Shown here in pieces: positions 8,357 through 17,040 of a stretch of DNA of 64,000 nucleotides. This stretch comes from JASHUC01 sp963849095 (GTDB taxonomy: Bacteria; Pseudomonadota; Gammaproteobacteria; Steroidobacterales; Steroidobacteraceae). The translations under genes were made by a program, and so were the position numbers. The notes below the pieces were generated by a model that made no database searches, had not been told where the DNA came from, and was given only the letters and a program-made list of their open reading frames with translations. The stretch spans positions 124,001-188,000 of the forward strand of contig CAWKGA010000001.1 of the NCBI GenBank assembly GCA_963849095.1. Direction: 5' to 3'. The number at the start of each line of letters is the position of its first letter. Position 1 is the first letter of the stretch.

Positions 8357-9048
8357 AGTGGATTCTCCGTGCGCAAGGCGCCCGGAACGCCTGATCCAAC
8401 AGTGGGAACCCCGGGCCGCCTCTAGCCAGCTGGACGAGCATAGTTTCCGTCCCGGTACTCGCCTTGCGTCAGTTCACATTACGAGACGCCAGCGTCGCAC
8501 CGCGGCGACGGCGCTGCACAAACTCTGGACGACCACTCGTTTTTGTTCCGTCACGCGTTGATGCGCCGCTACAGGGGGCGCGGCGCGCGCTGAATTATGG
8601 TGAGAGCCGACGCGCGCGGACGGTGGGTTGCGCGAAGGGGGCGAGCCGCTGCGCGCCGGTGCGAGAGTCGCTCGGCGCGCACCATCTCGAGGCGCGCCCG
8701 GCCGCGGTGAGTCCAGCCAGATTACCGAAAATCGGGCGCCAGGGCACTCTTGATCTGTGCCACTGGGCGGTCGAGCATGACCGGGCCGTGCTACGCGACG
8801 TCGTGCGCGCGGGCGCGACAGTCTTGCCCGCTCGAGATGCGACTCTCGCCGAATGGGAATGCCTTTTGCTTTGAGCTTCGAGGCACGAGTGAACAATTTA
8901 TTGTTGTGATCGTCTTAACGTAATAGATGATGCGGGAGTTGAGGGCCATCACATTCCGGGTGACGGGTTCGATTTAAGTTAAGGCCGACGCTCACCCAAC
9001 GAGTGTAGTGACCGAGTCGCTGCAATTCCGGAGCCGGAGGGAAGGTCG
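8357..9048. other. 692-base divergent intergenic region
   Basis: No gene is supported here: the open frames are GC-driven and show no homology I recognise. The stretch 8890-8985 is clearly more AT-rich than its surroundings and runs into the strong ribosome site of prkA, so the promoter and leader of the prkA operon are probably in it. I could not define convincing -35/-10 or sigma-54 elements. The other end must carry the promoter of the chemosensory-like cluster. Confidence 0.5.
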
Positions 9049-11010
9049 ATGACACCGCACGCTTCCGAAGGGGATCACATGGATCGAACCGAGGACTTCC
9101 TCGAGTCCCTGAGCTCGTTCAGCCGCTTGCACAGGGCGCAGCGGTGGGAAGGGACGTTCGGGGACTTCGTGAAGACCATCCTGCCGCAAAGCCCAGTGGC
9201 GGTAGCCCGGACGAGCCACCAGTACATCTGGGACATGCTGCGCTGGCACGGACAGAACGCGAGCCCCGATGCAACCGATACCGCCAAGGCGCGCGAGCTG
9301 CTCAAGCGCGAGCTGTTCGGTATCGACGAGCCCCTCTCGCGAGTGGTCGAGTACTTCAAGGCCGCGGCCGCCGGCTCCGACGTGGGGCGCCGGCTCTTGC
9401 TGCTGCTCGGCCCGCCCTCGGGCGGTAAATCGACGCTCGCCATCCTGCTCAAGCGCGGCCTGGAGGAGTACAGCCGCACGGAAAGCGGCGCGCTCTATGC
9501 CATCAAGGGGTCGCCGCTGCGCGAGAATCCCTTGAGCCTCGTGCCGACCAGCCTGCGGCCGGAGTTCCGCGACCACTACGGGGTGGACATCCAGGGGGAG
9601 CTCTCGCCCTGGGCGCGCGAGCTCGTCGAGCGGGAATTCGAGGGTGACTTCGTGAAGGTGCCAGTGGAGCGCATCTTCCTCTCGGAGGCGTCGCGGACCG
9701 GCATCGGGACCTATGCCCCGCACGACCCGACGACCGCCGACATCGCGGACCTGGTCGGGTCCGTCGACCTCGCCAAGGTTGCCCAGATCGGAGACGAGGG
9801 CGATCCTCGCGCTTGGTCCTGGTCGGGCGCCGTCTACGCCGCGAGCCGCGGCATGCTCGAGATGATCGAGATCCTGAAGGTCAAGCGCGAGTTCCTGTAC
9901 CTCTTGCTCACGATGACCCAGGAGAAGAACGTCAAGGTCTCGCGCTTCCCGCTCATTTACCTCGACGAGACCATCCTCGCGCACACCAACCTCGCGGAGT
10001 TCCACCGGTTCCTGCAGGAGAAGGAGAACGAGGCGCTGCTCGACCGCATGGTGATCATCAAGGTCCCGTACGCGCTGTCCTATAACGACGAGGCCCGCAT
10101 CTACCAGAAGCTCGTGTCGGGAGCCGCGGCCTTCCGCGACGTGCACCTCGACCCTCACGTGCTCGATCTCGCCGCGGTGTTCGCCATCCTCACGCGGCTC
10201 GTCAAGCCGGAGCGTGAGGGGCTCGACCTGCCGAAGAAGCTGCGCCTGTACGCCGGCGAGGCCGTCGAGGGCGTTCCGGAGACGGAAGCGGTGCGCCTGA
10301 AGCAGGAGGTTCCGGACGAAGGCTTGACCGGGGTGAGCCCCCGGTTCGTCATCAATGCGATCTCCAACGCCCTCACCCGGGGCAATACCCACAGCCTCAC
10401 GAGCATGGAGCTGCTGCTCGCGTTGAAGGACGCCATCGACAGCGACGCGCGCGTCGATGCGAAGCAGAAGAAGGGCTGGATCGACCACCTCATCACGGCG
10501 CGCAAGGAGTTCTACAACCGCTGGGTGAAGGAGGATGTGCACCGCGCCATGTTCGCGTCCTTCGAGGATGAGGCTCAGCAGCTGCTCGAGAAGTACCTCG
10601 ACGAGGTGGAGGCCTCGCTCGACCACCGCCAGGTGACCGATCCCATCACCGGTGAGACTCGGCCTGCCGACGAGCGCTTCCTGCGCTCGGTCGAGGAGAA
10701 GATCAAGGTCTCCGACTCCGGCAAGCTCTCGTTCCGGCAGGAAGTGGTGCGCAAGGCCATGGTCGCGTTCAAGGCCGGGGAGAAGTTCAAGCTCACGAGC
10801 CACGCGCGCATGCGCGAGGCGATCGAGCAATACCTGTTCGAGGAGCGCCGCGACGTGCTGCGCCTGGTCACCTCGACGGCCCGGCCGGACGACGAGGCGC
10901 GCCAGAAGATCTCAGTGGTTCAGGAGCGCCTGGTGAAGGAGTACGGTTACGACGAGCACAGCGCGAAGGAGGCGCTGAGCTACGTCACGACGCTGCTGGC
11001 ACAGGAGTAG
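9049..11010 (+). CDS. prkA: PrkA-family serine protein kinase (YeaG)
   Basis: 653 residues, the usual length for PrkA/YeaG. An AAA-type ATPase module carries Walker A LLGPPSGGKSTL (residues about 119-130) and is followed by the PrkA C-terminal region (KQKKGWIDHLITARKEFYNR onward). In E. coli YeaG is a stress-induced serine kinase acting with YeaH in adaptation to sustained nitrogen starvation. Here it begins the classical prkA-yeaH-spoVR operon: yeaH follows after 34 bases and spoVR overlaps yeaH by four. The start at 9049 has a strong GGAGGGAAGG site; an in-frame ATG at 9079 (after GAAGGGG) is the alternative and matches where homology to the family begins. Confidence 0.96.
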   Translation: MTPHASEGDHMDRTEDFLESLSSFSRLHRAQRWEGTFGDFVKTILPQSPVAVARTSHQYIWDMLRWHGQNASPDATDTAKARELLKRELFGIDEPLSRVVEYFKAAAAGSDVGRRLLLLLGPPSGGKSTLAILLKRGLEEYSRTESGALYAIKGSPLRENPLSLVPTSLRPEFRDHYGVDIQGELSPWARELVEREFEGDFVKVPVERIFLSEASRTGIGTYAPHDPTTADIADLVGSVDLAKVAQIGDEGDPRAWSWSGAVYAASRGMLEMIEILKVKREFLYLLLTMTQEKNVKVSRFPLIYLDETILAHTNLAEFHRFLQEKENEALLDRMVIIKVPYALSYNDEARIYQKLVSGAAAFRDVHLDPHVLDLAAVFAILTRLVKPEREGLDLPKKLRLYAGEAVEGVPETEAVRLKQEVPDEGLTGVSPRFVINAISNALTRGNTHSLTSMELLLALKDAIDSDARVDAKQKKGWIDHLITARKEFYNRWVKEDVHRAMFASFEDEAQQLLEKYLDEVEASLDHRQVTDPITGETRPADERFLRSVEEKIKVSDSGKLSFRQEVVRKAMVAFKAGEKFKLTSHARMREAIEQYLFEERRDVLRLVTSTARPDDEARQKISVVQERLVKEYGYDEHSAKEALSYVTTLLAQE

Positions 11011-11044
11011 GGCAAACGCACACGGGAAAGCAGGGCAGAGCGCC

Positions 11045-12217
11045 ATGAGCGACAGCGATGGGGACAAGGGCGCACTCACCCTCGAGAAGTGGTACGACCT
11101 GTTCTCGCGGGGCGCGCGGGACTGGTTGCGGCACGACGAGAAGGTGCGCGACTCGGTGCGCGAGCACCTGCCGCAGATCATCGCCGGGGGCGACGTCATC
11201 GGTGAGAATGCGCGGACCGTGCGCGTGCCCGTGCGCATGCTCGAGCACTACCACTTCCGGCTGCGCCACTCCGGGGAATCCCAGGGCGTCGGCCAAGGCA
11301 ACGCCAAGCCCGGCGATGTGCTCCAGGATTCGAGCGCGGACGAGGGCTCCCGAGAGAAAGGCCCCGGGGGCCAGGATCAGGGCGAGATCCAGCTCCTGCT
11401 CGAGATCAAGATCGACGACATCGTCGACTGGCTCTGGGAGGAGATGAAGCTTCCGAATCTCAAGGCGCGCGTCGGCCTTTCCGACAGCACCGACTGGGTG
11501 AGGGAGGGATGGGACCGTCGCGGACCGAGGTCCCGGCTCGACCGCCGCCGCTCGACGAAGGAGCGGGTCAAGCGCCAGGGCGGCCAGGGCGCCACGCCGA
11601 CCTTCATCGACGAGGACCTGCGCTACCGGCAGCTCGCGCGCCGGCGCCAGCCGGCCATTCATGCCGTCGTGTTCTTCCTGCTCGACGTCTCCGGCAGCAT
11701 GTCCGACCGTGACCGCAAGCTCGCCAAGACCTTCTTCTTCTGGGTGGTGCAGGGCCTGCGCCGCGAGTACCGGTCGCTCGAGACGGTTTTCGTCGCCCAC
11801 ACGACCGAGGCCTGGGAGTTCACCGAGCCCGAGTTCTTTCAAGTGACAGGCACGGGCGGCACGGTCGCCTCGACCGGGCTCAACCAGGTGCGCGGGATCA
11901 TCGACAGCCGCTACAACCCGGGCCGGCACAACATCTATCTGTTCTACGCCTCCGATGGCGACAACTCCGTCGGCGACCACGCCGATGCGCGCACCGCGCT
12001 CTTGGACATCGCGCAGAAGGCCTGCTACAGCGGCTACGTCGAGGTCGCCTCCGGCCTCTCGCGGCAGCTCGCGACCGAGACCGGCCGCCTCTTCGGAGAG
12101 ATCGTTACCGAGGGTCAGCCCGCGGGCACCTACGTCATCAACGATTTCGACGATGTCTGGGGCGCGGTGCGGCACTTCTTCACGGCCGAGCAAGCGGCGC
12201 TCGAGGGCGCTCAATGA
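11045..12217 (+). CDS. yeaH: YeaH/YhbH family protein (DUF444, von Willebrand A-like)
   Basis: 390 residues. The DUF444 family has a VWA-like C-terminal half; here the metal-site motif D214-V-S-G-S (FFLLDVSGSMSDRD) is intact. A Ser/Gly/Lys-rich disordered region around residues 80-115 and the Arg-rich segment near residues 155-185 are typical of the family. YeaH is the usual operon partner of PrkA/YeaG. It ends with ATGA overlapping spoVR, indicating coupled translation. The molecular role is not settled for the family. Confidence 0.94.
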   Translation: MSDSDGDKGALTLEKWYDLFSRGARDWLRHDEKVRDSVREHLPQIIAGGDVIGENARTVRVPVRMLEHYHFRLRHSGESQGVGQGNAKPGDVLQDSSADEGSREKGPGGQDQGEIQLLLEIKIDDIVDWLWEEMKLPNLKARVGLSDSTDWVREGWDRRGPRSRLDRRRSTKERVKRQGGQGATPTFIDEDLRYRQLARRRQPAIHAVVFFLLDVSGSMSDRDRKLAKTFFFWVVQGLRREYRSLETVFVAHTTEAWEFTEPEFFQVTGTGGTVASTGLNQVRGIIDSRYNPGRHNIYLFYASDGDNSVGDHADARTALLDIAQKACYSGYVEVASGLSRQLATETGRLFGEIVTEGQPAGTYVINDFDDVWGAVRHFFTAEQAALEGAQ

Positions 12218-13590
12218 GCAACGCCGTGGACAGCGGCGGGGACTGGCAGAGCTACGTCCGGCGGCTCGAGGAGCTCGCCGCTCGCTCTGGCCTCTCTTTC
12301 CACCGGGTGGAGTTCGAGGCCGTGCCGGACAGCTTCATGATGGAGATCGCCGTCTACGGGTTACCGGTGCGCATGCCGCACTGGTCGTTCGGCGTGCGCT
12401 ACATCTACCAGCTCATCCAGCGGCACATGGGCCACTCCCGGGTGTTCGAGGTGGTCTTCCCCGGCAACCCCGGTCATGCCTATCTCGCCCAGAGCAACGG
12501 CATCGCGGAGAACGTCCTGGTCACCGCACACGTCCTGGGCCACGCCGATTTCTCGCGCAACAACATGCTCTTCCGGCGCTGCCAGGAGCAGGTGAGCGAG
12601 CACATCGTCGAGCACGCGGCGACCCACGCGCGCCAGATTCAGCAGGCGATCGAGTCCTTCGGGATGGAGCGTGTGGAGGCGGTCCTCGATGCCGCCCTCG
12701 CCCTGGAGCAGCACATCGACGTGGACCGCCGCCTGCGGCGCGAGCGCTACCCCGAGTATCTGCCGGACGCGAAGATCCTGGTGGACGATGAGTTCCGCCG
12801 CCGCTTCGCCGCGCTCGATCCCGCGGCCGCTGCCGCGTTCGGGACCGCGAAGCGGGCGCCCATTCCCCCGCATCCCGAGCGCGACCTGCTCTGGTTCATC
12901 GCGACCTACGCACCGGAGATGGAGAGCTGGGAGCGCGATATCTTCCTCGCGGTGCGCGAGGAGTCCTTCTATTTCTATCCGGTGTTCGCCACCCAGATCA
13001 TGAACGAGGGCTGGGCGTCGTACTGGCACGCGCGCCTCCTGCGCGAGGCGGACTTCGTCCCGCAGCAGGCCTACCTCGACGCCATCAAGTGCCACTCGGA
13101 CGTGGTGCGCCCCATCGCGGCCGGCCAGCAGGTCGCGCTCGCCATCAACCCCTACCATCTCGGCTTCTCGATGTGGGAGAAGATCATCGCGAAGGAGGGG
13201 CTCGAGACCGCCCGCCTGATCATGCAGCAGGACGACGACTTCAGCTTCGTGCGCAATCACCTGACCCGCGAGCTCGCCGAGGAGCTCGGCCTCTTTCGCT
13301 TCAATGCGCGCAACGACGGGCACGTCAAGGTCCTGGAGCACGACCTCAACACCCTCAAGGACACGCTGCTCGCCCCCAAGTACAACTTCGGCGCCCCGAC
13401 CGTCTCGGTTGCCCACCTGCGCAACGACGGGACGCTCGAGCTGGAGCACGACCATGCGACCGACGGCCGCGGGCTCGACTTGGAGCGCACCCGCAAAGTG
13501 CTCGACTACGTCCGTCAAGTCTGGCGCCGCCCGGTTGTCCTTCACACGGTAGACCAGAACGGGTCGCCGCTCGAGCTCTCGGCCTCCTGA
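12214..13590 (+). CDS. spoVR: SpoVR family protein (YcgB)
   Basis: 458 residues, close to the family's normal length. Recognisable features are the N-terminal GLSFHRVEFEAVP segment, the HIVEHAATHARQI region, NEGWASYWHARLL and the C-terminal HDHATDGRGLDLERTRKVL. In Bacillus SpoVR affects spore cortex, while in non-sporulating proteobacteria the gene is a stress-associated member of the prkA-yeaH-spoVR operon. The biochemical activity is unknown. Its start overlaps yeaH by four bases. Confidence 0.95.
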   Translation: MSNAVDSGGDWQSYVRRLEELAARSGLSFHRVEFEAVPDSFMMEIAVYGLPVRMPHWSFGVRYIYQLIQRHMGHSRVFEVVFPGNPGHAYLAQSNGIAENVLVTAHVLGHADFSRNNMLFRRCQEQVSEHIVEHAATHARQIQQAIESFGMERVEAVLDAALALEQHIDVDRRLRRERYPEYLPDAKILVDDEFRRRFAALDPAAAAAFGTAKRAPIPPHPERDLLWFIATYAPEMESWERDIFLAVREESFYFYPVFATQIMNEGWASYWHARLLREADFVPQQAYLDAIKCHSDVVRPIAAGQQVALAINPYHLGFSMWEKIIAKEGLETARLIMQQDDDFSFVRNHLTRELAEELGLFRFNARNDGHVKVLEHDLNTLKDTLLAPKYNFGAPTVSVAHLRNDGTLELEHDHATDGRGLDLERTRKVLDYVRQVWRRPVVLHTVDQNGSPLELSAS

Positions 13591-13679
13591 CCCTTCCCGC
13601 CCGCCGGCGGAGCCCCCCTGGATGAGGCTGCGCGGAGAGGAGTACGCTCCTCTTCAGAGCGCATCCCGGCGGAGGCATC

Positions 13680-15728
13680 ATGGGCTATTCGACGCAGGGT
13701 ATCCGCAATGTCGCACTGGTGGGCCAGGCAGGCGGCGGTAAGACGCTGTTGCTCGAAGCGCTCCTCATGCAAGCGGGCGCCATCCGCACGAAGGGGAGCC
13801 TCGCGCGCGGCACGACCGTCTCGGACTTCGATCGCGAGGAGAGGCGGCTCCAGCACTCGCTCGACTCCGCCATCTGCAGCTTCGAGGTGGGCGCGACGCA
13901 CCTCAATCTCATCGACACGCCGGGCTACCCCGACTTTCTCGGCCGCACCCTCTCGGTGCTGGAGGCGGTCGAGACCGTGGCCGTCGTCTTGAGCGCCGCC
14001 GGCGGCATCGACTCGCTGACGCAGCGGCTGATGGAGTTCGCCCGCGAGCGCGATCTGTGCCGGCTGGTCATCGTCAACAAGATCGACGCCAAGGATGCGA
14101 ATCCCGGCCGGTTGCTCGAGCAGTTGAGCCACGCGTTTGGCTCCGAGTGCTTGCCCCTCAATCTGCCGGCGGAGGCCGGTCGCAGCGTCACCGACTGCTA
14201 CTTCCAGCCGAACGGCAAGCCCGCGGACTTCTCCTCCGTGGAGGCGGCCCACACCCGGATCGTCGACCAGGTCGTCGAGGTGGACGAGGATCTGATGGCG
14301 CTGTATCTGGAGCAGGGCGACGAGATCTCCCCGGAGCAGCTGCACGACCCTTTTGAGAAGGCCCTCCGCGAGGGCCACCTGATTCCGGTCTGCTTCGCGT
14401 CCGCGGAGACGGGCGCAGGCATCGCCGCGCTGCTCGACGTGCTGGTGCGGCTCGCGCCGAACCCGTCCGAGGGCAACCCGCCGCCCTTCCTCAAAGGGCC
14501 GCTCGACGATCTCGAGCGCGTGGCCGTCACGTCAGATCCCTCGAAGCACGTCGTCGCGCACGTCTTCAAGGTCGCCATCGACGCTTACGTCGGCAAGCTC
14601 GGGGTGTTCCGCGTCCACCAGGGCACGATCCGCACGGGCAGCCAGCTCTTCGTGGGCGATGCGCGCAAGCCGCTGAAGGTCGCCCACCTCTACGAGCTCA
14701 AGGGGAAGGACTCGATCGAGGTGCCGCAGGCGATCCCCGGGGACATCTGCGCCCTCTCCAGGGTCGAGGAGCTGCACCTCGATGCGGTGCTGCACGACTC
14801 GCACGACGAGGATCAGTATCACCTCAAGTCCGTCCGCTTTCCCCCGCCGATGCTCGGCGTCGCCATCGAGCCGGAGCGCCGCGGAGATGAGCAGCGCCTC
14901 GCCGATGCGCTCCACAAGCTCCTGGCGGAGGACCCCTGCGTGCGCATCGAGAGTCACGCCGCGCTCAGCGAGACGGTGCTCTACGGCATGGGCGAGCTGC
15001 ACCTGCGCGTGCTGCTCGAGCGCATGACCGAGCGTTACGGCGTGCGCGTGAAAACTCATCCGCCGAGCATTCCCTACCACGAGACCATCGCGCGCCCGGC
15101 GGAAGGCCACAGCCGGCACAAGAAGCAGACCGGCGGCGCCGGCCAGTTCGGCGAGGTGTTCCTGCGGGTGGAAGCGCTGGAGCGCGGCGCAGGTTTCGAG
15201 TTCGTGGACGATGTGGTGGGCGGTGCCATTCCGGGACAGTACATTCCCGCCGTCGAGAAGGGCGTTCGCCAGGTCTTGACCGAAGGGGCCGTCGCGGGCT
15301 TCCCCATCGAGGACGTGCGTGTCACCGTCTACGACGGCAAGCATCACCCCGTCGACTCGAAGGAGGTCGCCTTCGTCGCCGCCGGCCGCAAGGCCTTTCT
15401 CGATGCGCTGCAAAAGGCGAGCCCCATCGTGCTGGAGCCGATCGTCCGGGTCGAGATCTCGGCGCCCGCGGCCGCGATCGGCGACATCACCGGGGATCTC
15501 GCGACGAAGCGCGCCCGCATCAGCGGCAACGACAGCCTCGGCATCGAGGTTGCGAGAGTGATGGCGCTCGTCCCGCTCGCCGAGCTCACCGACTATCAGT
15601 CACGGCTCAAGTCGCTCACGGGCGGGGAGGGCGCGTACACGATGGATTTCAGCCATTACGAGCCGGTCCCGGCCCGCCGCCAGCAGGAGCTCGCGCAGGC
15701 CTGGCGGCCGCACAAGGAAGAGGAGTGA
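13680..15728 (+). CDS. Elongation factor G-like GTPase (EF-G paralog)
   Basis: 682 residues with the EF-G domain order: GTPase domain with G1 GQAGGGKT, G3 DTPG and G4 NKID, domain II (about 300-390), domain III/IV (KKQTGGAGQFGEVFLRVE) and a C-terminal domain ending before a Lys/Glu tail. The G1 loop departs from the canonical GHVDHGKTT, and the N-terminal GTTVSDFDREE segment is that of the EF-G-like/EF-G2 branch. That branch is a paralog outside the str operon whose exact role differs among bacteria. It stands alone 89 bases after spoVR. It is unlikely to be the main translocase; it may be a specialised or stress-related factor. Confidence 0.88.
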   Translation: MGYSTQGIRNVALVGQAGGGKTLLLEALLMQAGAIRTKGSLARGTTVSDFDREERRLQHSLDSAICSFEVGATHLNLIDTPGYPDFLGRTLSVLEAVETVAVVLSAAGGIDSLTQRLMEFARERDLCRLVIVNKIDAKDANPGRLLEQLSHAFGSECLPLNLPAEAGRSVTDCYFQPNGKPADFSSVEAAHTRIVDQVVEVDEDLMALYLEQGDEISPEQLHDPFEKALREGHLIPVCFASAETGAGIAALLDVLVRLAPNPSEGNPPPFLKGPLDDLERVAVTSDPSKHVVAHVFKVAIDAYVGKLGVFRVHQGTIRTGSQLFVGDARKPLKVAHLYELKGKDSIEVPQAIPGDICALSRVEELHLDAVLHDSHDEDQYHLKSVRFPPPMLGVAIEPERRGDEQRLADALHKLLAEDPCVRIESHAALSETVLYGMGELHLRVLLERMTERYGVRVKTHPPSIPYHETIARPAEGHSRHKKQTGGAGQFGEVFLRVEALERGAGFEFVDDVVGGAIPGQYIPAVEKGVRQVLTEGAVAGFPIEDVRVTVYDGKHHPVDSKEVAFVAAGRKAFLDALQKASPIVLEPIVRVEISAPAAAIGDITGDLATKRARISGNDSLGIEVARVMALVPLAELTDYQSRLKSLTGGEGAYTMDFSHYEPVPARRQQELAQAWRPHKEEE

Positions 15729-15743
15729 GGGCGGGCGCCGGCC

Positions 15744-16259
15744 TCAGGAGCTCTTCCACGTCACGCGATCCCCGGCCTTGAGGCCGAGCTGCTCGGCCTC
15801 GCCCCCCTTCAGCTCGACCACCGCCTTCACCGGCTGTCCGGCGCTGATCGTCGTCTCATCGAACGGCCGGGCGCGCTCGGCGATCTTCACGATCCGCCCG
15901 TCGTTGCCGACGAACAGGATGTCGAGCTCGATGTAGGTATTCTTCATCCAGATCCCGGTGCAGCAGTTGATGAAGACCATGCCCTCGTCGGCGGGCAAAT
16001 CGCGCACGAACATGAGCCCCTGGGTCTTGCGGTTGTCCGTGTCCGCCACCCAGACATTGAATTGATGCGTACCCGACTTGCCTCGAATCTCGAGCGTCGT
16101 GCGCGGGAAGGTCGCGAGATCCTGCACCGGACCGCTCTGCGCCCAGCTCGCGGGAGCGAGCGCCACGCCGCTCAACGCAAGGGTCGCGAGACCGGCGGTC
16201 AGGGTCGCCGCAAGCAGGGTGTGGGGCCTCGCGGCCGGGGATCGGGGTTGCAGAATCAC
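15744..16259 (-). CDS. DUF192 domain-containing secreted protein
   Basis: 171 residues from a GTG at 16259, chosen because GAGGAGG (16265-16271) is correctly spaced; the longer upstream frame overlaps the neighbouring gene and lacks such a site. The N-terminus has a signal peptide (Arg-rich, then hydrophobic, cleavage near ASWA-QSG). The DUF192 core is clear: QGLMFVRDLPADEGMVF, IWMKNTYIELDILFVG and the C-terminal LGLKAGDRV. Function of DUF192 is unknown; members are small exported beta-barrel-like proteins. It follows another secreted protein on the same strand with a 10-base gap, so the two are probably co-transcribed. Confidence 0.88.
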   Translation of the reverse strand: MILQPRSPAARPHTLLAATLTAGLATLALSGVALAPASWAQSGPVQDLATFPRTTLEIRGKSGTHQFNVWVADTDNRKTQGLMFVRDLPADEGMVFINCCTGIWMKNTYIELDILFVGNDGRIVKIAERARPFDETTISAGQPVKAVVELKGGEAEQLGLKAGDRVTWKSS

Positions 16260-16269
16260 GGTAGCCTCC

Positions 16270-16935
16270 TCATGGAAATGCGATGCGTCCGGCAAAATCG
16301 AAGCGACTGATGACGATGCGCTCGTTGCGGATCAGGTCGCTCGCGGGCTCGAAGCAGAAGCCCCGGGCGACAACCCGGTAGTCGCGCTCGGCACCGCCCG
16401 GCGGCCCGAGGGGCTGCTGCTCGAGAGCATCGACCGTGCACTTGTCGTCGCCGGCCGTCGAGAACAGGCGCCGCTCGCCTTCGAGGATCACGGTGACGTT
16501 GGTTTTGAGCGCCCGTCCCGCCCGGCCTTCTCCCGTCCCGGCGATGCCGAAGATCAGTCGCAGGCGTTTGTTCCGCCGCAGCGGTCCGGCAAAGCTCAAG
16601 CGAATGCCGCGGCCGCCCGGGCGGGCGCTGCCCTCGCACTCGAGCTCCGCATCGCGCCAGTCGAGGTCCAGGTGGAGGGCCCCGCGAATGCGCGCGCGCA
16701 AGTAGCCGCTCCCATTCGGCAGACACCCTGTGCCCGCTTGAGCCGCCGCCGCTCCCGCCGCGTGCACCGCGGCTCCCGAAACCCCCGGCACGCCGGTTGC
16801 TGGAAGTTCTGGCGCTGCCGCGGCCGCGCCGGCGAGCGTCAGGACGGCGAGAGTGAGGCCGGCGAGCCCGAGAGAGGTAGACGCGGGAGCGGTGCCCGCT
16901 CGGTGGACCGCCACCGGAGCGCAGTGCTTGGACAT
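16270..16935 (-). CDS. Secreted protein of unknown function
   Basis: 221 residues with a probable signal peptide (hydrophobic LGLAGLTLAVLTLAGAAAAA, about residues 22-41). An Ala/Gly/Pro stretch precedes a beta-rich domain with four cysteines (CLPNGSGYL, ELECEG, DDKCTVDAL, RGFCFEPASD). The segments 'GRGIRLSFAGPLRR', 'LRLIFGIAG' and 'TVILEGERRLFST' suggest a compact beta-sandwich. I do not recognise a named family. It is likely transcribed with the DUF192 gene downstream (10 bases) and diverges from glgP. Confidence 0.7.
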   Translation of the reverse strand: MSKHCAPVAVHRAGTAPASTSLGLAGLTLAVLTLAGAAAAAPELPATGVPGVSGAAVHAAGAAAAQAGTGCLPNGSGYLRARIRGALHLDLDWRDAELECEGSARPGGRGIRLSFAGPLRRNKRLRLIFGIAGTGEGRAGRALKTNVTVILEGERRLFSTAGDDKCTVDALEQQPLGPPGGAERDYRVVARGFCFEPASDLIRNERIVISRFDFAGRIAFP

Positions 16936-16997
16936 TCAGCGAGTCTACCTTCACCGGTTCGAGCACGGTTGCCGCACTGCACCATAGCAGAGGTGAT

Positions 16998-17005
16998 GGT
17001 AGACT
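16998..17005 (+). promoter_or_regulatory. Candidate glgP promoter -10 region
   Basis: The block GGTAGACTGCGCGCC followed by TTTCG lies 36-42 bases before the glgP ATG. The same 15 bases plus TTTCG occur in front of glgA on the other strand (27879-27896). TAGACT fits a sigma-70 -10 hexamer with a GC-rich discriminator. No convincing -35 is visible. Confidence 0.45.
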
Positions 17006-17040
17006 GCGCGCCCTTTCGGTCTGCGATCGCCCGGGAATTC

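Noticed and set aside
8464..8874. Open frames in the gap before prkA
   Set aside because: No ribosome site, no motif and no domain; the region is better read as promoter and leader DNA.
13591..13679. Terminator or repeat between spoVR and the EF-G-like gene
   Set aside because: Only GC-rich sequence with short imperfect stems and no T-run.
16078..17040. Upstream extension of the glgP frame (would make an 1177-residue protein)
   Set aside because: It runs antisense through the DUF192 and secreted-protein genes, has no similarity to phosphorylases, and the family N-terminus starts at the ATG at 17041.
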